This document shows, one piece after another, positions 11,139 through 22,846 of a stretch of DNA of 64,000 nucleotides. Every line of letters starts with the position of its first letter. Position 1 is the first letter of the stretch. A model generated the notes under the pieces. It was not told the DNA's origin, did no database searches, and saw only the letters and a program-made list of their open reading frames with translations. Source of the stretch: Salticus scenicus (Eukaryota; Arthropoda; Arachnida; Araneae; Salticidae); NCBI GenBank assembly GCA_963930645.1, contig OZ005649.1, forward strand, positions 41,692,664 to 41,756,663. Reading direction: 5' to 3'. The position numbers and the translations under genes were made by a program.

Positions 11139-11776
11139 TAATCACTCTAATGAACTAATAAAGTTAAACATAAATTGCTAAGGAAAAATATATTTTATAA
11201 ACAAAATTCGGAATTAAATATATAATTTTATTTTATCGTGTTCGTTGAAGCACAACAAAAAAGGAAGTTGTTATAAATATCACATTAATTTATATAAAAC
11301 ATATAACAATTACGCTATGCAGTTTTTGTCCATTTACTTTCTTTTCTGATCACCACCATTCCAATAATGATTTATTGCAAGTCTAATCTATTACATGAGT
11401 AAAATTCTTATTTACACAAAAACATTTTTTCTTCATAAAATAGATAAGGGCTAAATATTTATTGAATCTGAGCTATTTATCCCACATTTGTTCTAGTAGA
11501 ATGACAAATCAAGATATTTCAGATATATAATATTACTGGATAAAACTTCCACAAGGAGTTTGAAATGCTTATCGCTGAAGTGACAAAACATTTAGTATAT
11601 GTTGTAGACATATACGCATGGGAATGATTGATTTTTCCACAGTAATATGCGCTCGGTATATCTAAGAAAGTATTACTTGTATATACTACTTTTTTTTTTT
11701 TTCAAAACTAGGTTTAGATAAAATCAATGTTGCCAACTGTACGAAAATTGTCATGCACTTAGTGGCCAAGATTTCC
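11139..11776. other. Unassigned AT-rich stretch
   Basis: No gene or repeat recognised. Text at 11,730-11,750 (TGTTGCCAACTGTACG) resembles a MITE end but has no partner. Confidence 0.5.
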
Positions 11777-11782
11777 GATTTA

Positions 11783-11995
11783 CACACTTGCCAACCATCT
11801 CATTATGAACCGTACAATTTTTAGTACCCGCCTTTTTTTCCACACCAATAATTTTTTAGAGTAATTTTAATCTTATTTAATCGTAACAACATTTGGAGAG
11901 AATTACTCTAAAAATATATTGTTGTGAGAATAGGGCCGTTTTTTCTGGGGCCGTTTACAATTGTACGGTTATTAATGATATGGTTGGCAAGTATG
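11783..11995. mobile_element. MITE, family H (TSD GATTTA)
   Basis: The ends are CACACTTGCCAACC and GGTTGGCAAGTATG. The inner GAACCGTACAATTTTTAGTA is mirrored by the right half, with the shared core CCGCCTTTTTTTCCACACCA. GATTTA flanks both sides (11777-11782 and 11996-12001). Confidence 0.9.
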
Positions 11996-12001
11996 GATTT
12001 A

Positions 12002-12481
12002 GGCAGTAAATTTCACTTCACTCCTCGCTCCGCCCCAATATATATATATATGTATAATATATAAAGGAAGAACAATGAAGGGGAGAAGCTGGTGGGAAAC
12101 CTGAATAAAATATAGAAGAGTTAAATAAAACATGATACTTATAAAAATAATTACCGAGATATGATCATAAATATAGGACCATATACAGGTCTGTAACAAT
12201 GTAGATGAATAGTTTATGGGATGCAGCCTCCTATATTTTACATATCGCTATTTCTTTGTAATAATCTATTATTTAACTGTCAAATTTCTTCAACACTATT
12301 AAGAAAAATTGTTTTGAAAATAGTGGCCCTTCTGGTAATATCAATTAAAACAAATTACCTTTTTTCACCTTCTTGCTTTAAATTAAATTTAAAAGTGTCA
12401 GTTAGTCGTTTCTACGCTTTTTGGTTACCGGAATTGTTATTTGAAATTTTTTATAGATTTCTATAACAGTTTTTCTGATTA

Positions 12482-12522
<41 letters not shown>

Positions 12523-12758
12523 AGTAGATTTCTGCAACAAATTTTCTCATTAAATAAAATAAAAATATCTAACAAATTTTTTCCGGTGCCAAAAATTCCT
12601 AAAAGTTTGTCATTATGTGTTTGTTCGCACTAACGCGAATATTTCAGATAGCTAATCCGAATTAAATCTCCATAGATGGCAACTTCTGTGCTTTACTTTA
12701 AAAATTTCAACACCAATATTTTCAAATACTTTTCATCAACTTACGTTCTCTATGTATA
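12002..12758. other. Unassigned AT-rich stretch
   Basis: No gene seen; (TA)n runs lie at 12038-12062 and 12488-12520. Confidence 0.6.
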
Positions 12759-12994
12759 TTAACCCGTTAGTAGTCGCTATAGACAGCGCCACCTATTACA
12801 GACTGTGCACTTTTTATTTAACTCGCACCAATAATTTTAAAAAGTGATGTGATCAACGTTTCTTCGATTTTATTCGCGTTTTATGTATATCAAATGCCAC
12901 TTCTAAAAATTTTTGGTGGCTATTGAACAAAAAAATCTGGAAAAACTGAAGGATGGGCGGCAAATCGACCAACTAGCGACTACTAACGGGTTAA
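12759..12994. mobile_element. TTAA-flanked MITE, family L
   Basis: TTAA occurs at both ends (12759-12762, 12991-12994), bordering a perfect 17-bp TIR, CCCGTTAGTAGTCGCTA and its inverse. TTAA targeting is typical of piggyBac and Kolobok groups. The interior has a second symmetric core (ACTCGCACCAATAATTTT and mirrored AAAATTTTTGGTGGCT) that recurs in families K, U and J. Confidence 0.9.
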
Positions 12995-14046
12995 TAAAAG
13001 AATGCATTACTGAACTAAATCAGAGATTGCAACTGTGCATTTGCTTCTGCAATATATAATTAAAATATTTATTTACGACCACTTTCTAAAAGGAATTAAC
13101 CCTCTATTGTTATATTTGCATAATATTCGTTATACGGTTATAGTATATAGTTATACTATTGAAAAATAACATAAGGAATTGCTTTCTTTATTAGCGCCCT
13201 ATAGATTAAAAAAAAACAGTATGATTTACAGAATATCATTTACATTAACAAAAAATTGTATGAGGAAAAATATTCAAAATTTTCAGATTATGAAATAATA
13301 GTATTTTATTTTGAAAAATATAAACTCTTTGTGAATATTACAATGATACATAAACGAGTTTACAACAAAATGCAGTTTTCTTTCATACTTCTATTTTTCT
13401 TTTACCAAAATCGAACATTTCATATCTTTGGTTCCAGACTAAATTCCTATTTTGACTGTGTAAACATTGCCTTAATACATCGTTTCTCAGAACTAGGATT
13501 TTGTGTCGGGATAGCATGAATCCATTCTACATGAATTTTGCTACATAAACAGGATTTTATGTTAAAATATTGAAATTTAGCTTATTTAATAGGAATTTCT
13601 CAGCATATTGTTATCGTTTATGCACTTACTAATTTTTTTCATTTACTATATGTTTATGTTATATTATGTGATTTTCATCTCATTTTGTAAAATTAAAAAC
13701 AGAAAAGAAAAAGTAAAAAAGAAAAGAATTCTCAAATATATGTAATTGTTTCATTGTTAAAAAAAGAAGACTTTAAAAGCTTTTTAAAGTGAGGATTTAA
13801 TAAAAAATTCTAAAAATTTCCGGCTGACACAAATAAAAACTTATTATATTTATTTTTTGTTCAAAAGTAATATATTTAAAGTTGTTTTAATGTCGTTAAT
13901 CAAAAACATCGATGCATAATAAATTTTTGGTTATATATATATATATATATATAAATTCTTTTTTAGACGCTTTTACTAATTTTTTTCACTGTGAAATGTT
14001 TCAAATTCAGGGACACATTTAAAGTGTTATATTATAAATTCGCGCC
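12995..14046. other. Unassigned AT-rich stretch
   Basis: No recognisable gene. A frame near 13,256-13,519 has no known motif and codon content of simple AT-rich DNA. (TA)n lies at 13932-13952. Confidence 0.5.
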
Positions 14047-14054
14047 AGTCGATA

Positions 14055-14254
14055 CTGCGTTCCCATCTTTTATAATTTATTCACGAACATTTTTAGCCCC
14101 GCCTTCTTTTCCGCACTAAAAATTTTGTAGATTATTTCTCTTTAACAGGTGACAACTATTAAATAAGAAGAAAATCATTTTTCAAGATTTCCGGTATGAA
14201 AAAGAGGCGATGCTAAAAATGCTCGTGAATAAATTATAAAAGTTGGGAACTCTG
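14055..14254. mobile_element. MITE, family E copy 1
   Basis: The ends are CTGCGTTCCCATC and GTTGGGAACTCTG, with TTTTTAGCCCCGCCTTCTTT and mirrored AAAAAGAGGCGATGCTAAAA. The flanks AGTCGATA and AGTCGATG match at 7 of 8 positions, suggesting an 8-bp TSD for this family. Confidence 0.88.
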
Positions 14255-14262
14255 AGTCGATG

Positions 14263-14678
14263 TGAGAATGGCTGATAACTGCGTAATGTGCATAGCCCCG
14301 CCTCAATTAGTTTTCCTTTCATTTTCATACTACAAAAGGAATAAAGGAAATTTTTCAAAAATTAAATGATACAAAACTTTAGAAGACATTCTTGTGCAAT
14401 TTCAATTCATTCAGTTGAAATAATATTCTTCCAACTGAATGCATATATTAATATTAAATGTATAGAAGTGTCTAAGTTAAATTAATTACTAAACAATTTC
14501 TAAAGTAAAATAAACAATTTAAATTTCAATTAGGCAAATAAATGCAGAGGTCGAACTCTCTGCTTTTTTTTTTTTTTTTTTTTTTTCCGGACACACTACT
14601 AGATGAAATATTTCCTCCTTTATTGGTACCAATACAATACAATACATATATATATATATGTATACAATATGTATACAT

Positions 14679-14711
<33 letters not shown>

Positions 14712-16668
14712 ATAGATAACGTAATAAAATTTAATCTTAAAATTTAGCAATTAATAGAACTAAAACAATAACAGCACACTAAAATATAGAACTGAATTTA
14801 ACATAGAGGAAAGAATGACACAAAAAGTTGCGATATAGATTAAGAACCAATGAGTTACGATAGTAACTTAAAATGCTTACGCCGACCTGAATGATAATAA
14901 AAAAGGACCATTAAACTTATGAGAGAGAAAACAAATAATTAACCACAGAATTTATTGGATATAAATGCTTAAAATTAGAAGCATACTATCAAGGGGCGCA
15001 TACTTCATAAAGCTGTGAAAGCTGCAACGATTTCGTAAAAAGATATTGCTAATCATAGCAATTTATATCATTTCACGAACCGATCGAAGCAGCAAGAACC
15101 ATAAAGAATGAGAAATAAGTGAAATATTAAATTAAAACAAAGATTAAATAAAGATTAATTAAAATCTTAATGGAAACCAAAGTAATAACATGAAAGAAGC
15201 AGAGTAACCACATGTATAACAGTTAACACAAACTGGAGAAAAGGATGATGCCAAAACCTAAATTGAAGTTAAAATAAAAGCTCGACAGATATCGATTAAT
15301 CGAATATACGTCAGAGCATTTTCATTAAAGATAAAATACACAGAGTAAATATTAAATGATAATGTTAAAATAGATTTTAAAGTTAATTAAAATTAAAACT
15401 AGTACAGTTAAATTAAATCGTACCAAAAACATTAATAATTAAATCGTTTAAGTTAAGGACTGAAGAATGAATGCATAAGACATCAGAGTGCAAGCGCCAT
15501 CTTTCGGTTAGCTATAACAGCAATAAGTCAGTTAAATTATTTCAGGAGAAAAAGCCAATGCAATAAGGAGTGTAATTAAGATGTATTGACTGAAAGATTA
15601 AGATAATTTAGAAGTATTGACTGCAACATTAAGATAATTTTTAGCACCAATCAAGTAATAAGAATAATTTTTAGCACCGATTAAGTAATAAGAAGAATTG
15701 AACTTATATGATTAACCCAAAATTAAGTAATCTTGAAGTCAAAGTATTAAATGTTAAGTTTTAAGAAGACTCAATTACAAGCAATAATGCCAAAGAGCAC
15801 ACATATAAGGATAAGCATTATAAAGCAGTCATCAATAATTAAAATTATAATTTAAAATATTTTTTTTTATTTTTATTTTATTTATTTTATTTATTTTTAT
15901 TTATTTAATAATATAAGATCTTATTTTTGTTATGCAAATAGATGGATTGTTCAAACTTAACAAGGGAAGCCTCAAGTAGCCAGATGCACATAATTAAATT
16001 TAATGATAAAAGAGTTCAAAATTCATAGTATCAACCAGAAAAAATAAGAATGTAACTTACAGTAATCCCCCCACCTTTTTTTTTTTTTTTTTTTTTTTTT
16101 ATTCAGCATCAATTTTATTCAGGGCGGGACTAACAATATTCCAGAATAAATTAAAGAACTTGGCAGCTATGTAAAACGGAAAAAAAATAAGTTTATCAGA
16201 TCTACTTTTTCATCACATCAGATTTCTATTCGACAAGCAATCATTTTAAAGTCATAAAAATGATAAAATCCAATGCCTTAAGGTTAAGCAGTGATACCAG
16301 ATACAATAAAAATTCCATTCTGTAAGTATTTCAATATTCTTTCACTTAATAAATCAATTTTGACTTATTTATGTAATAACTACTAAATTTAGAATTTATT
16401 TGAGAAGGAAAGTATGTAATCGCAGACGTATGAAAAACATGTATATCGTAGGTACATAATTTAAAAGTTAAATAAAACAATGCTAGTGTCGTACTTTATA
16501 TAGTATTTATAATATATGATACATAACTATTAAGTTTTATTTCTTTTTTAAAATGCTGTAATAAATAAAATAACTGTCACTTTCTTGAATTTAAATGATT
16601 ATATAACACAATAAATGAGGTAATTTTTAATATTTGCAATAAATTATATATAGGAATTAAAACAAAAA
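14263..16668. other. Unassigned AT-rich stretch
   Basis: No gene or TIR element recognised in 2.4 kb. It holds a T-run at 14564-14587, (TA)n/(TACA)n at 14647-14712, a (TTTA)n-like tract at 15864-15905 and a T-run at 16078-16101. The 15.1-15.8 kb part has loosely repeated TTAAATTAA-type words. Confidence 0.5.
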
Positions 16669-16926
16669 CTCCTCTATATTGGTTGGTTGGTTGGAGGATT
16701 AAGGCCGATTGACTCCTTATGTGTCCTAGGCCTATAGGGGGAATGCCCTCCGTGGGGGTCTTTCTAAGGGGTCCTAGCCCGTATTTACGCGAGTTTCGGA
16801 GGAAACCACGGAAAACTCCGAACGGCTAGGTCGATGAGCGCGACCTGGGATCGGACCCGGCACCTCCCATCTACCAGCATTGAGCGCAGAACCGCTCGGC
16901 CGCTGGTGGGCCCTCCTCTATATTGG
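16669..16926 (-). mobile_element. tRNA-derived SINE with 14-bp TSD
   Basis: CTCCTCTATATTGG stands at both ends (16669-16682, 16913-16926). Between them lies a GC-rich body of about 230 bp. On the minus strand it starts GGGCCCACCAGCGGCCGAG, contains an A-box-like AGCGGCCGAGCGGTTC and a B-box-like GGGTCCGATCCC, and ends in (CCAA)n. This is the layout of a SINE with a Leu/Ser-type tRNA head, an unrelated body and a simple-repeat tail. The conserved TSD suggests a fairly recent insertion. Confidence 0.88.
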
Positions 16927-16996
16927 TAATTTTGCACTAAATACGCATTTATTACTATATCATTGATGCCAACATTTTAATTTTTTCTGGAGTATT

Positions 16997-17490
16997 TTAA
17001 CACTTTAGCGACCGCATGTTTTTGTCTTTTTGACTCCGTCTGTAGACGTTATTCTCCCAAGTTACAATATTTCAGAAAAAAAATTCTGTATTCAAATTTA
17101 TATTACAAATAGATATACATTATAATTAATATTCTTTCTAATAAAAAAATTTCTGTCCGTAGTATAATTCATTAGAAAAATATGCAGAGTTGCCAACCTA
17201 ATCCGGCAAATTGTTAGTACCGCCCCTTTTTCTACACCAGTCATTTTTAGGAGTTTTTTTCTTCTTATTTCATCGCAAATATATTTGAAGAAAATTGCAT
17301 TAAAAATTAAGTGGTGTAGAAAAAGGGGCGGTACTAACAATTTGCAGGATTAGGTTGGCAGCTCTGAATATGAATATTGGGAATACACCTAAGAAATAAA
17401 CACCATACGAATTGCAAAAGAAACGCCCACTGGCGAAGTTACAGACTTTCAGATGACGTGAATCTACCTCAGCGGTCGCGAAAGTGTTAA
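16997..17490. mobile_element. TTAA-flanked MITE, family C copy 1 (inverted), nested
   Basis: TTAA at 16997-17000 and 17487-17490 borders CACTTTAGCGACCGC and GCGGTCGCGAAAGTG. The inside has the family's subterminal GACGTTATTCTCC and mirrored AGAAACGCCCACTGG. It sits inside a family B MITE and is itself split by a family D MITE at 17,185-17,366. Confidence 0.92.
17185..17366. mobile_element. MITE, family D copy 2 (182 bp, TSD AATATG), innermost
   Basis: The ends are CAGAGTTGCCAACC and GGTTGGCAGCTCTG. AATATG lies on both sides (17179-17184, 17367-17372). The length equals that of the copy at 10,597. Confidence 0.93.
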
Positions 17491-18699
17491 GCCCGCCTTT
17501 ATTTCGCACAACTTTATTTATAGAAAAATTTTCTTCAATATATAATTTCGAAGAAAACAGAAAAAAATTACTCTTAAAAAATATGTATTATGAAATAAAG
17601 GCGGAGCTAAAGATACTCCGATATAAATTAAAATGTTGGCAGCTATGCTATATCATAATCAAGCCCTCGAACTTCTACATTCCGAAAAAAAAAATATTAT
17701 TATTATTATTATTTCATTTTATTAAATAAATATTCATAGTAGTAACGAAAATGTAACAATCAGTCAAATTATTTTTACAGTTTCAAAACTAATCAATATT
17801 TCAATAAAACTTTCGGAGAAATATTTACAGTTCTTTCTAAAACGAGACAAAGTTTCTTATCCTCTGCAAACATAAGAATAGTACTTGTAAACTGGGAACA
17901 GCTTGTTGTAAGTAAGAAAAATTGTCGTCATTGTTATGGGTAGAATTATATTCCCAAGAAATGCGTTCAGAAATAATTACTTCCGACATGACAAAGTAGC
18001 TAGTGTTCTCGAAGGTCTGTTGCTTGTTGTAAATTCTAATGTTACAGCATTATGTATTTGTTAAGGAAAATATCGGTATTTGTCAAACTTTACAATAGAT
18101 TTACAGAAGATATATCTAACAATAACTACATCTTTAAAATTTTAGGATAGCTGTATATTTGCTTTAAAAAAAAAAAAAATAAAAAAAAAAAAAAAAAAAA
18201 AAAAGGTTAAGTTTATTATTATTATTTTGTTTATTTACTTTTTGTTGTAAATACATTCCAAAATAATGTTTTTTATATTTTTTTCAATGTAAATATAATT
18301 ATTAGTCAAGTATATTACTTTATAAATTAAATTTTTACATGGAAAGGGAACAACAAACTAAAAGCTCGTTAATTATGAAACATGCTTAAATTATAGATAA
18401 TTAATGAAAATCTTATTATAATTATACCGAAATACCCAAGAGAGAAAAAAAAAAAAAAAAAAAAAAAAAAAAAGCCATAAATCTTATCTGTAAACCAGAT
18501 GATAAGAGGTAATTACTTTCAACACAGGAAAATAAAAGTTTTCAAAGGTGCTCGAAGTAAATTCTAATGATACAGCGTTTTGTATTTGTTACGGAAAATA
18601 TCAGTATTTGTCAAACTTAAAAAAAAAAATATATATAACAATAACTGCATTTTTAAAACATTAAGATACATATATATTTTGTTTCGAATTCAAAAAATA

Positions 18700-18739
<40 letters not shown>

Positions 18740-19077
18740 TTCGTAAATATATGGCAAAATAATGTGTTATATATTTTTTGAAATGTAAATATAATTATTC
18801 TTAGTAATCAAATATATTGCTTTGTAAAATAAACTTTTACGTGGGAAGAGAAGAATAGATTAAAAACTCATTAATTATCAAGTATGCTTAAGTAATAGAT
18901 AATAAAAAACGTGTATAATTATAACGAAATATCCATGTTTAATAAATTCCATAATTCCCTGTGTATAAACTGCAAGATACAAATTTCAGTTTTACACCAG
19001 ATATTTTATACAAAAGTGATATTTCTATAATGATTTGACTTCAATTACTGTACGGCAGAAGCTCGTCTGTAGTGCGA

Positions 19078-19228
19078 GAAATTTTAATTCAATATCCACC
19101 ACTAAATTTTAAGAGTAACGGTTTTGGTAATCATTTAAAGAATTTCGTGAAAGATGACCTCGAAGTTTTTAGACCAACCGTTACAATTAAAATTTCGTGT
19201 GGATATTGAATAAAAAAAATTCCCAGTG
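19078..19228. mobile_element. MITE, family K-like
   Basis: TTCAATATCCACCACTAAAT near the left is mirrored by ATTTCGTGTGGATATTGAAT near the right, and AACGGTT by AACCGTTAC. The right flank reads CCCAGTGTGGCAGCACTG, close to the K-family end. Left boundary uncertain. Confidence 0.6.
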
Positions 19229-19365
19229 TGGCAGCACTGTTCCTATGACGGAATCGTGCATCTTCCACTGTTTCAGAGTAGAGCATCGTTGCTACCTTGT
19301 GCGATTTATTCACAATAATTTCTCTGAATAAAAATTTTTAACGTGCTTAATCGTTGAAAAATACA

Positions 19366-19528
19366 GGGCGACGCATCAGCCGCTACCTCTTTGCCTCTGA
19401 AGACACTAGCTTTTACGCTTGGTATCGCTATGTTCATCATCCCATAGGATCTGAGAGAAGCATATAAATATTTTGTGTCATTTCCGGGAGTGATTTGTGC
19501 AATTTATTGCTAAACAACCTCTTATATC
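19366..19528 (-). pseudogene. Decayed partial copy of the THAP-carrying element
   Basis: The plus strand shows GGGCGACGCATCAGCCGC then CTCTTTGCCTC, as in the left TIR of the element at 39,968. On the minus strand a frame reads RGCLAINCTNHSRK, the same as the start of the THAP exon at 40,380 (GCSAINCCKHTRK), then hits a stop. The right end of the element is missing. Confidence 0.65.
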
Positions 19529-19947
19529 ACATTTAGTTAAGCTAAAAAAAATTACAAAAGACATTAAAATAATAATAATAATAATAATAATAACAAAGGA
19601 ACTAAAAACTTTTAAAGACTTTTTTAATGTCGTAAATATATTCCAACATATTTTATACATATATTCTTTAATGTAATTCAAATATATAGCTTCTCAAATG
19701 AATTCTATTTTCAAGAGATTAAAAACTATTTGAAAATCAAATATGCTTAAGTAATGAGTAATTAATCAAAAACTTATAGAAATATAACGAAATATCCAGG
19801 CTTAAAAAAATACGTAATTTAATAAACCGCATGTCCAATAAATTAGATTCACACTAAAACATTTTTGTTACAGAAAAAGTGATAATTTTACAAATAAATA
19901 TGTAACTTTGCTTACCAATCAAAAATTTGGTGTAAAACTGATTATAC

Positions 19948-20148
19948 CATACTTTCCAACATACTAATTAATATTCCGTAGTATTGCTAGACCCGCCTTC
20001 TTTTTCACACCAGTATCTTTTAACAGAATGTTCTTGCTTATTTAAACGCAATTTCATTTTAAGACTTTTACTCTAAAAATTTACTGGTGTGAAAAAAGGG
20101 CGGGACTAACGACACTACGGAATATTGATGAGGATGTTGGCAAGTATG
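19948..20148. mobile_element. MITE, family F (201 bp, TSD GATTATAC)
   Basis: The ends are CATACTTTCCAACATAC and GATGTTGGCAAGTATG; the core is CCCGCCTTCTTTTTCACACC mirrored by GGTGTGAAAAAAGGGCGGG. The 8 bases GATTATAC flank both sides, longer than the 6-bp TSD of most relatives here. Confidence 0.92.
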
Positions 20149-20266
20149 GATTATACGCAAAATATTACGGCAGTAGAATATAATTAATCTTGTAACAATC
20201 TGACTGTGAATCAAGAAATGTAACTTCTAATTTTTTTTCGTTGAAATTTTCTAGAAAAGCCTCCCT

Positions 20267-20346
20267 CCCCCACGGAGGGCAGTCCAATTTTAGGCCTAGG
20301 ACCCTAGTGCAGTCATTCAGCCTTATCCCACTCAACCAACAAACAA
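20267..20346 (+). mobile_element. 5'-truncated copy of the 16.7-kb SINE
   Basis: CCCCACGGAGGGCAGTCC, TTTTAGGCCTAGGACCC and CAGCCTTATCCCACTCAACC match the 3' part of the SINE at 16,669 (minus strand) up to its CCAA tail. A second diverged fragment (GCGTAAATAC then CCCCTTAGAAAACCCC) lies at about 25,549-25,600. Confidence 0.75.
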
Positions 20347-20487
20347 TCTTTTGAAATTTGTTAATTATACGAAAACTTATATGAAAATTTATGTGTTGTT
20401 GTAATAATATTTTATATTATAAAGATAAAAAATTATAGCACTTACTAGAACTTTTATTATATTATTATATTATACACTTTTAATGTA

Positions 20488-20642
20488 CAGGCCTCGCAGC
20501 ATTCGTAAAATTTTACGCTCATTTTATTATATTGTCACCACTATTTTAAAACAGTAATTTTTTACTTAATATTTTAGGATTTAAATATTTAATGAAACTT
20601 ACTTTTTAAATACCGCGGTGATAATATAATAAAATACCAACA
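20488..20642. mobile_element. MITE, family V copy 1
   Basis: TTTTATTATATTGTCACCAC on the left is mirrored by GCGGTGATAATATAATAAAA on the right. The left flank CGCAGCATTCGTAAAATTTT matches the inverted right part of the copy at 31,192. Confidence 0.6.
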
Positions 20643-22364
20643 CGTGCGTAGATTTTTATTTTTATTTTTTTTTTTATTTTTTTTTTTTTTTGTTCAATTT
20701 AATGTACTTGAGATCAGATTCTTAAAAAAAGTACATTTATAGAAGGATTCAACATAATAAACAAACAATTATTTACTTCTGGGAATTTTGCCTATGATAT
20801 TTTCATATTTTGGTTTATTTAAACAAGGAATGCAGTTCTATAAATGAATGAACGCATTTATTTTTTATAGAGAACGGGGCTCGTGTGGTCCTTGAATTTC
20901 CATTTTTTTTTCTCTACCACCAATTTTGTACAGAAATTTTTGTTATAAAAAATATATAAATTTAAAAGAAAGTTAGTGTTCAAAAATAGTGGTGGAAAAA
21001 TCCTTGATAAAATGTGCCCTTAAAACTCTGGCATACATAAAAGTGTACTTTTTTTTTTTCAAAAAACTCTTTCTTCTTAACTGTTTTTCATCTTAACGAA
21101 GAATCTAATAAATCTGTAAATAAAGTTAATAATAAATTTGAAGAAAATTGCAAGGTAGAATACAGTATTACTTTGTAAAGTGTGTTAAGAATATAAAATA
21201 GTTTATCATAATCAAAGAAAACTCGGTTCTTGATTTCTGAGAAGTTACATTTTCCATCTCGGAAATAATTGTGTTTTAATAAACTAGGTAGAATTCTGAA
21301 AACAAAACATTCTTACTTAAGAGAAATTACGTTTGAATCATAAGCTTTGTTTATAAAAGGATGTACTACAAAGAAATTTTCATGTAATGTTAATTGTAGA
21401 AAGTTTAAGCTAATATAAATATAACTTTCAGATTTTTAACAAAGCGTGAAGCACACAAAGGGCAGAAATTCAAATGTGCTTTAAGAAAGCTATTTTCTTT
21501 CAAAATAAATAAAGGCTGTTGATATAATTTTTGATATTTTCATCTTCTTTGTAAACGCTCTTGCGTAAATAATTAGAAACTATTACAAAACAATAAAGAG
21601 TAACATTTTTAATTAATAACTAATTGTTTGATTCATTTTACTGGTTAAAAGTACTACGTCTTAGTATAATAAATATTTTAGCCTTTATTAACGTTAACAA
21701 AACTTATAATTCCATACAAGTTTATAACTAAATGCAGACAATGTGTATATATATATATATACACATATGTATATATATATATACATAGATAGATAGATAT
21801 ATGTATGCGTACTCTTCCTTTTCATAGATTCGTTTTACACATTCTATCCCTACAAAAAACTATTTTTTGTAATTCGAATGTAAAATTTCTTTCCTTCCAA
21901 AATGAATTTAATGTTTACTTGTTATAATTGCTATAATTGTTAATGTCTAATAAGTTATCTTACCCTCATAAAGTAGACAAAATATTGTTTCTTAGTAAAA
22001 TTTTCGAAAATGAATTTGACTTTATTGTCTGTCTTCCTAGTGTTTTTACAGGGCAAACGGAAAATGTCCAGCCATAATTTAATTGGTATCAGAAGGGACG
22101 AATATAAAAGGATTCGCAGTATAATGCGTGTTCAGAAACGCCATGTGAAGGTGATAAAGGGCGATGTGTAGGGCCATCGAATCAAGCCTGCGGGAATTTT
22201 TTTTTTATCAGATGGATACCTGCTAGTTCAGTACCCGTGATAAGCTGAATCCTATATCCTATATATAATCACAGCGGGGAATGACAGCTTCCCACATTAC
22301 CGGTTTTGACTACCATACACAACGCCCTCTATGTCCTTCATTCGGCGATTTCGGACACGCATTG
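20643..22364. other. Mostly unassigned AT-rich stretch
   Basis: No gene seen. A weak inverted-repeat candidate lies at 20,877-21,022 (TCTCTACCACCAATTTTG versus AATAGTGGTGGAAAAA). (TA)n with (TAGA)n lies at 21,748-21,803. A more GC-rich piece at 22,040-22,360 is of unknown origin. Confidence 0.5.
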
Positions 22365-22370
22365 TACCGC

Positions 22371-22572
22371 TAGACCTGCTAACTATGCTAGTTTATCCGT
22401 AATGGTATTAGGCCCCGCCTTTTTTTTTTCATACCAGAATAGTTGTAGAGTAATACTCAGCAATATGTTCTCATTGTTAATTAAGAAGACTATTGCTCAA
22501 CAACTATTCTGGTGTGAAAAAAAGGCGGGGCCTAATAGCATTACGGATAAACTAGCATAGTTAGCAGGTCTA
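22371..22572. mobile_element. Hairpin-like MITE, family G (202 bp, TSD TACCGC)
   Basis: The element is almost one continuous inverted repeat. It starts TAGACCTGCTAACTATGC and ends with the inverse; the core GGCCCCGCCTTTTTTTT, CATACCAGAATAGTTG is mirrored in the right half with few mismatches. TACCGC flanks both sides (22365-22370, 22573-22578). The extent of pairing suggests a recent copy. Confidence 0.93.
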
Positions 22573-22751
22573 TACCGCAAATCGTTTTATATTCATTCTT
22601 CTAACCTTCTTTAAATATTGGCAAAACATTTTAACGATCACCCTATACAGTCTATGTGAGTAAAACAGTTATCATCATAATTAAAAAAAAACAAAGGTCT
22701 GCAAGAATCCAAACTCGGTGTTCTAAATATATGCCTATTTAATAGTAATTG

Positions 22752-22846
22752 CATTTAGAGAATATTACTGTAAAAATTTACTGGTGTGAAAAGAAGGGCG
22801 GGGCTAACAATGCTACGGAATATTAATTAAGTTGTTGGCAAGTATG
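22752..22846. mobile_element. Right half of a family F MITE
   Basis: TTTACTGGTGTGAAAAGAAG, GGCGGGGCTAACAATGC and GTTGTTGGCAAGTATG match the right half of family F. No left half is adjacent. Confidence 0.8.

Larger units (their letters stand above)
16961..17647. mobile_element. MITE family B carrying two nested elements (TSD CTATAT)
   Basis: The outer ends are CATTGATGCCAACATTTTAA and GTTGGCAGCTATG, with the B core CCCGCCTTTATTTCGCACAA in the part after the insertion. CTATAT flanks both sides (16955-16960, 17648-17653). A family C element interrupts it at a TTAA, and a family D element interrupts that one. Confidence 0.92.
17880..19800. repeat. Three diverged tandem copies of a ~0.5-kb segment
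   Basis: Copies start near 17,990, 18,545 and 19,560. Shared landmarks are GTAAATTCTAATGTTACAGC (18,033) and TAAATTCTAATGATACAGCG (18,556), ATATTTGTCAAACTT-type text, TAATATAATTATTAGTCAAG-like text and CGAAATAYCCA at the end of each (about 18,430, 18,925, 19,788). Copies contain A-runs (18166-18204, 18446-18473) and (TTA)n (18700-18739). A partial fourth copy is at about 27,950-28,110. Confidence 0.65.

Noticed and set aside
13256..13519. 87-codon frame in unassigned DNA
   Set aside because: No motif, no signal of selection visible, and similar frames are common by chance at this base composition.
20877..21022. Short TIR element
   Set aside because: Only the CTACCACCA / TGGTGG core is clear; the outer ends pair poorly and there is no TSD.
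22306..22560. 84-codon plus-strand frame
   Set aside because: Most of it lies across a hairpin MITE inserted at TACCGC; it cannot be a conserved gene.
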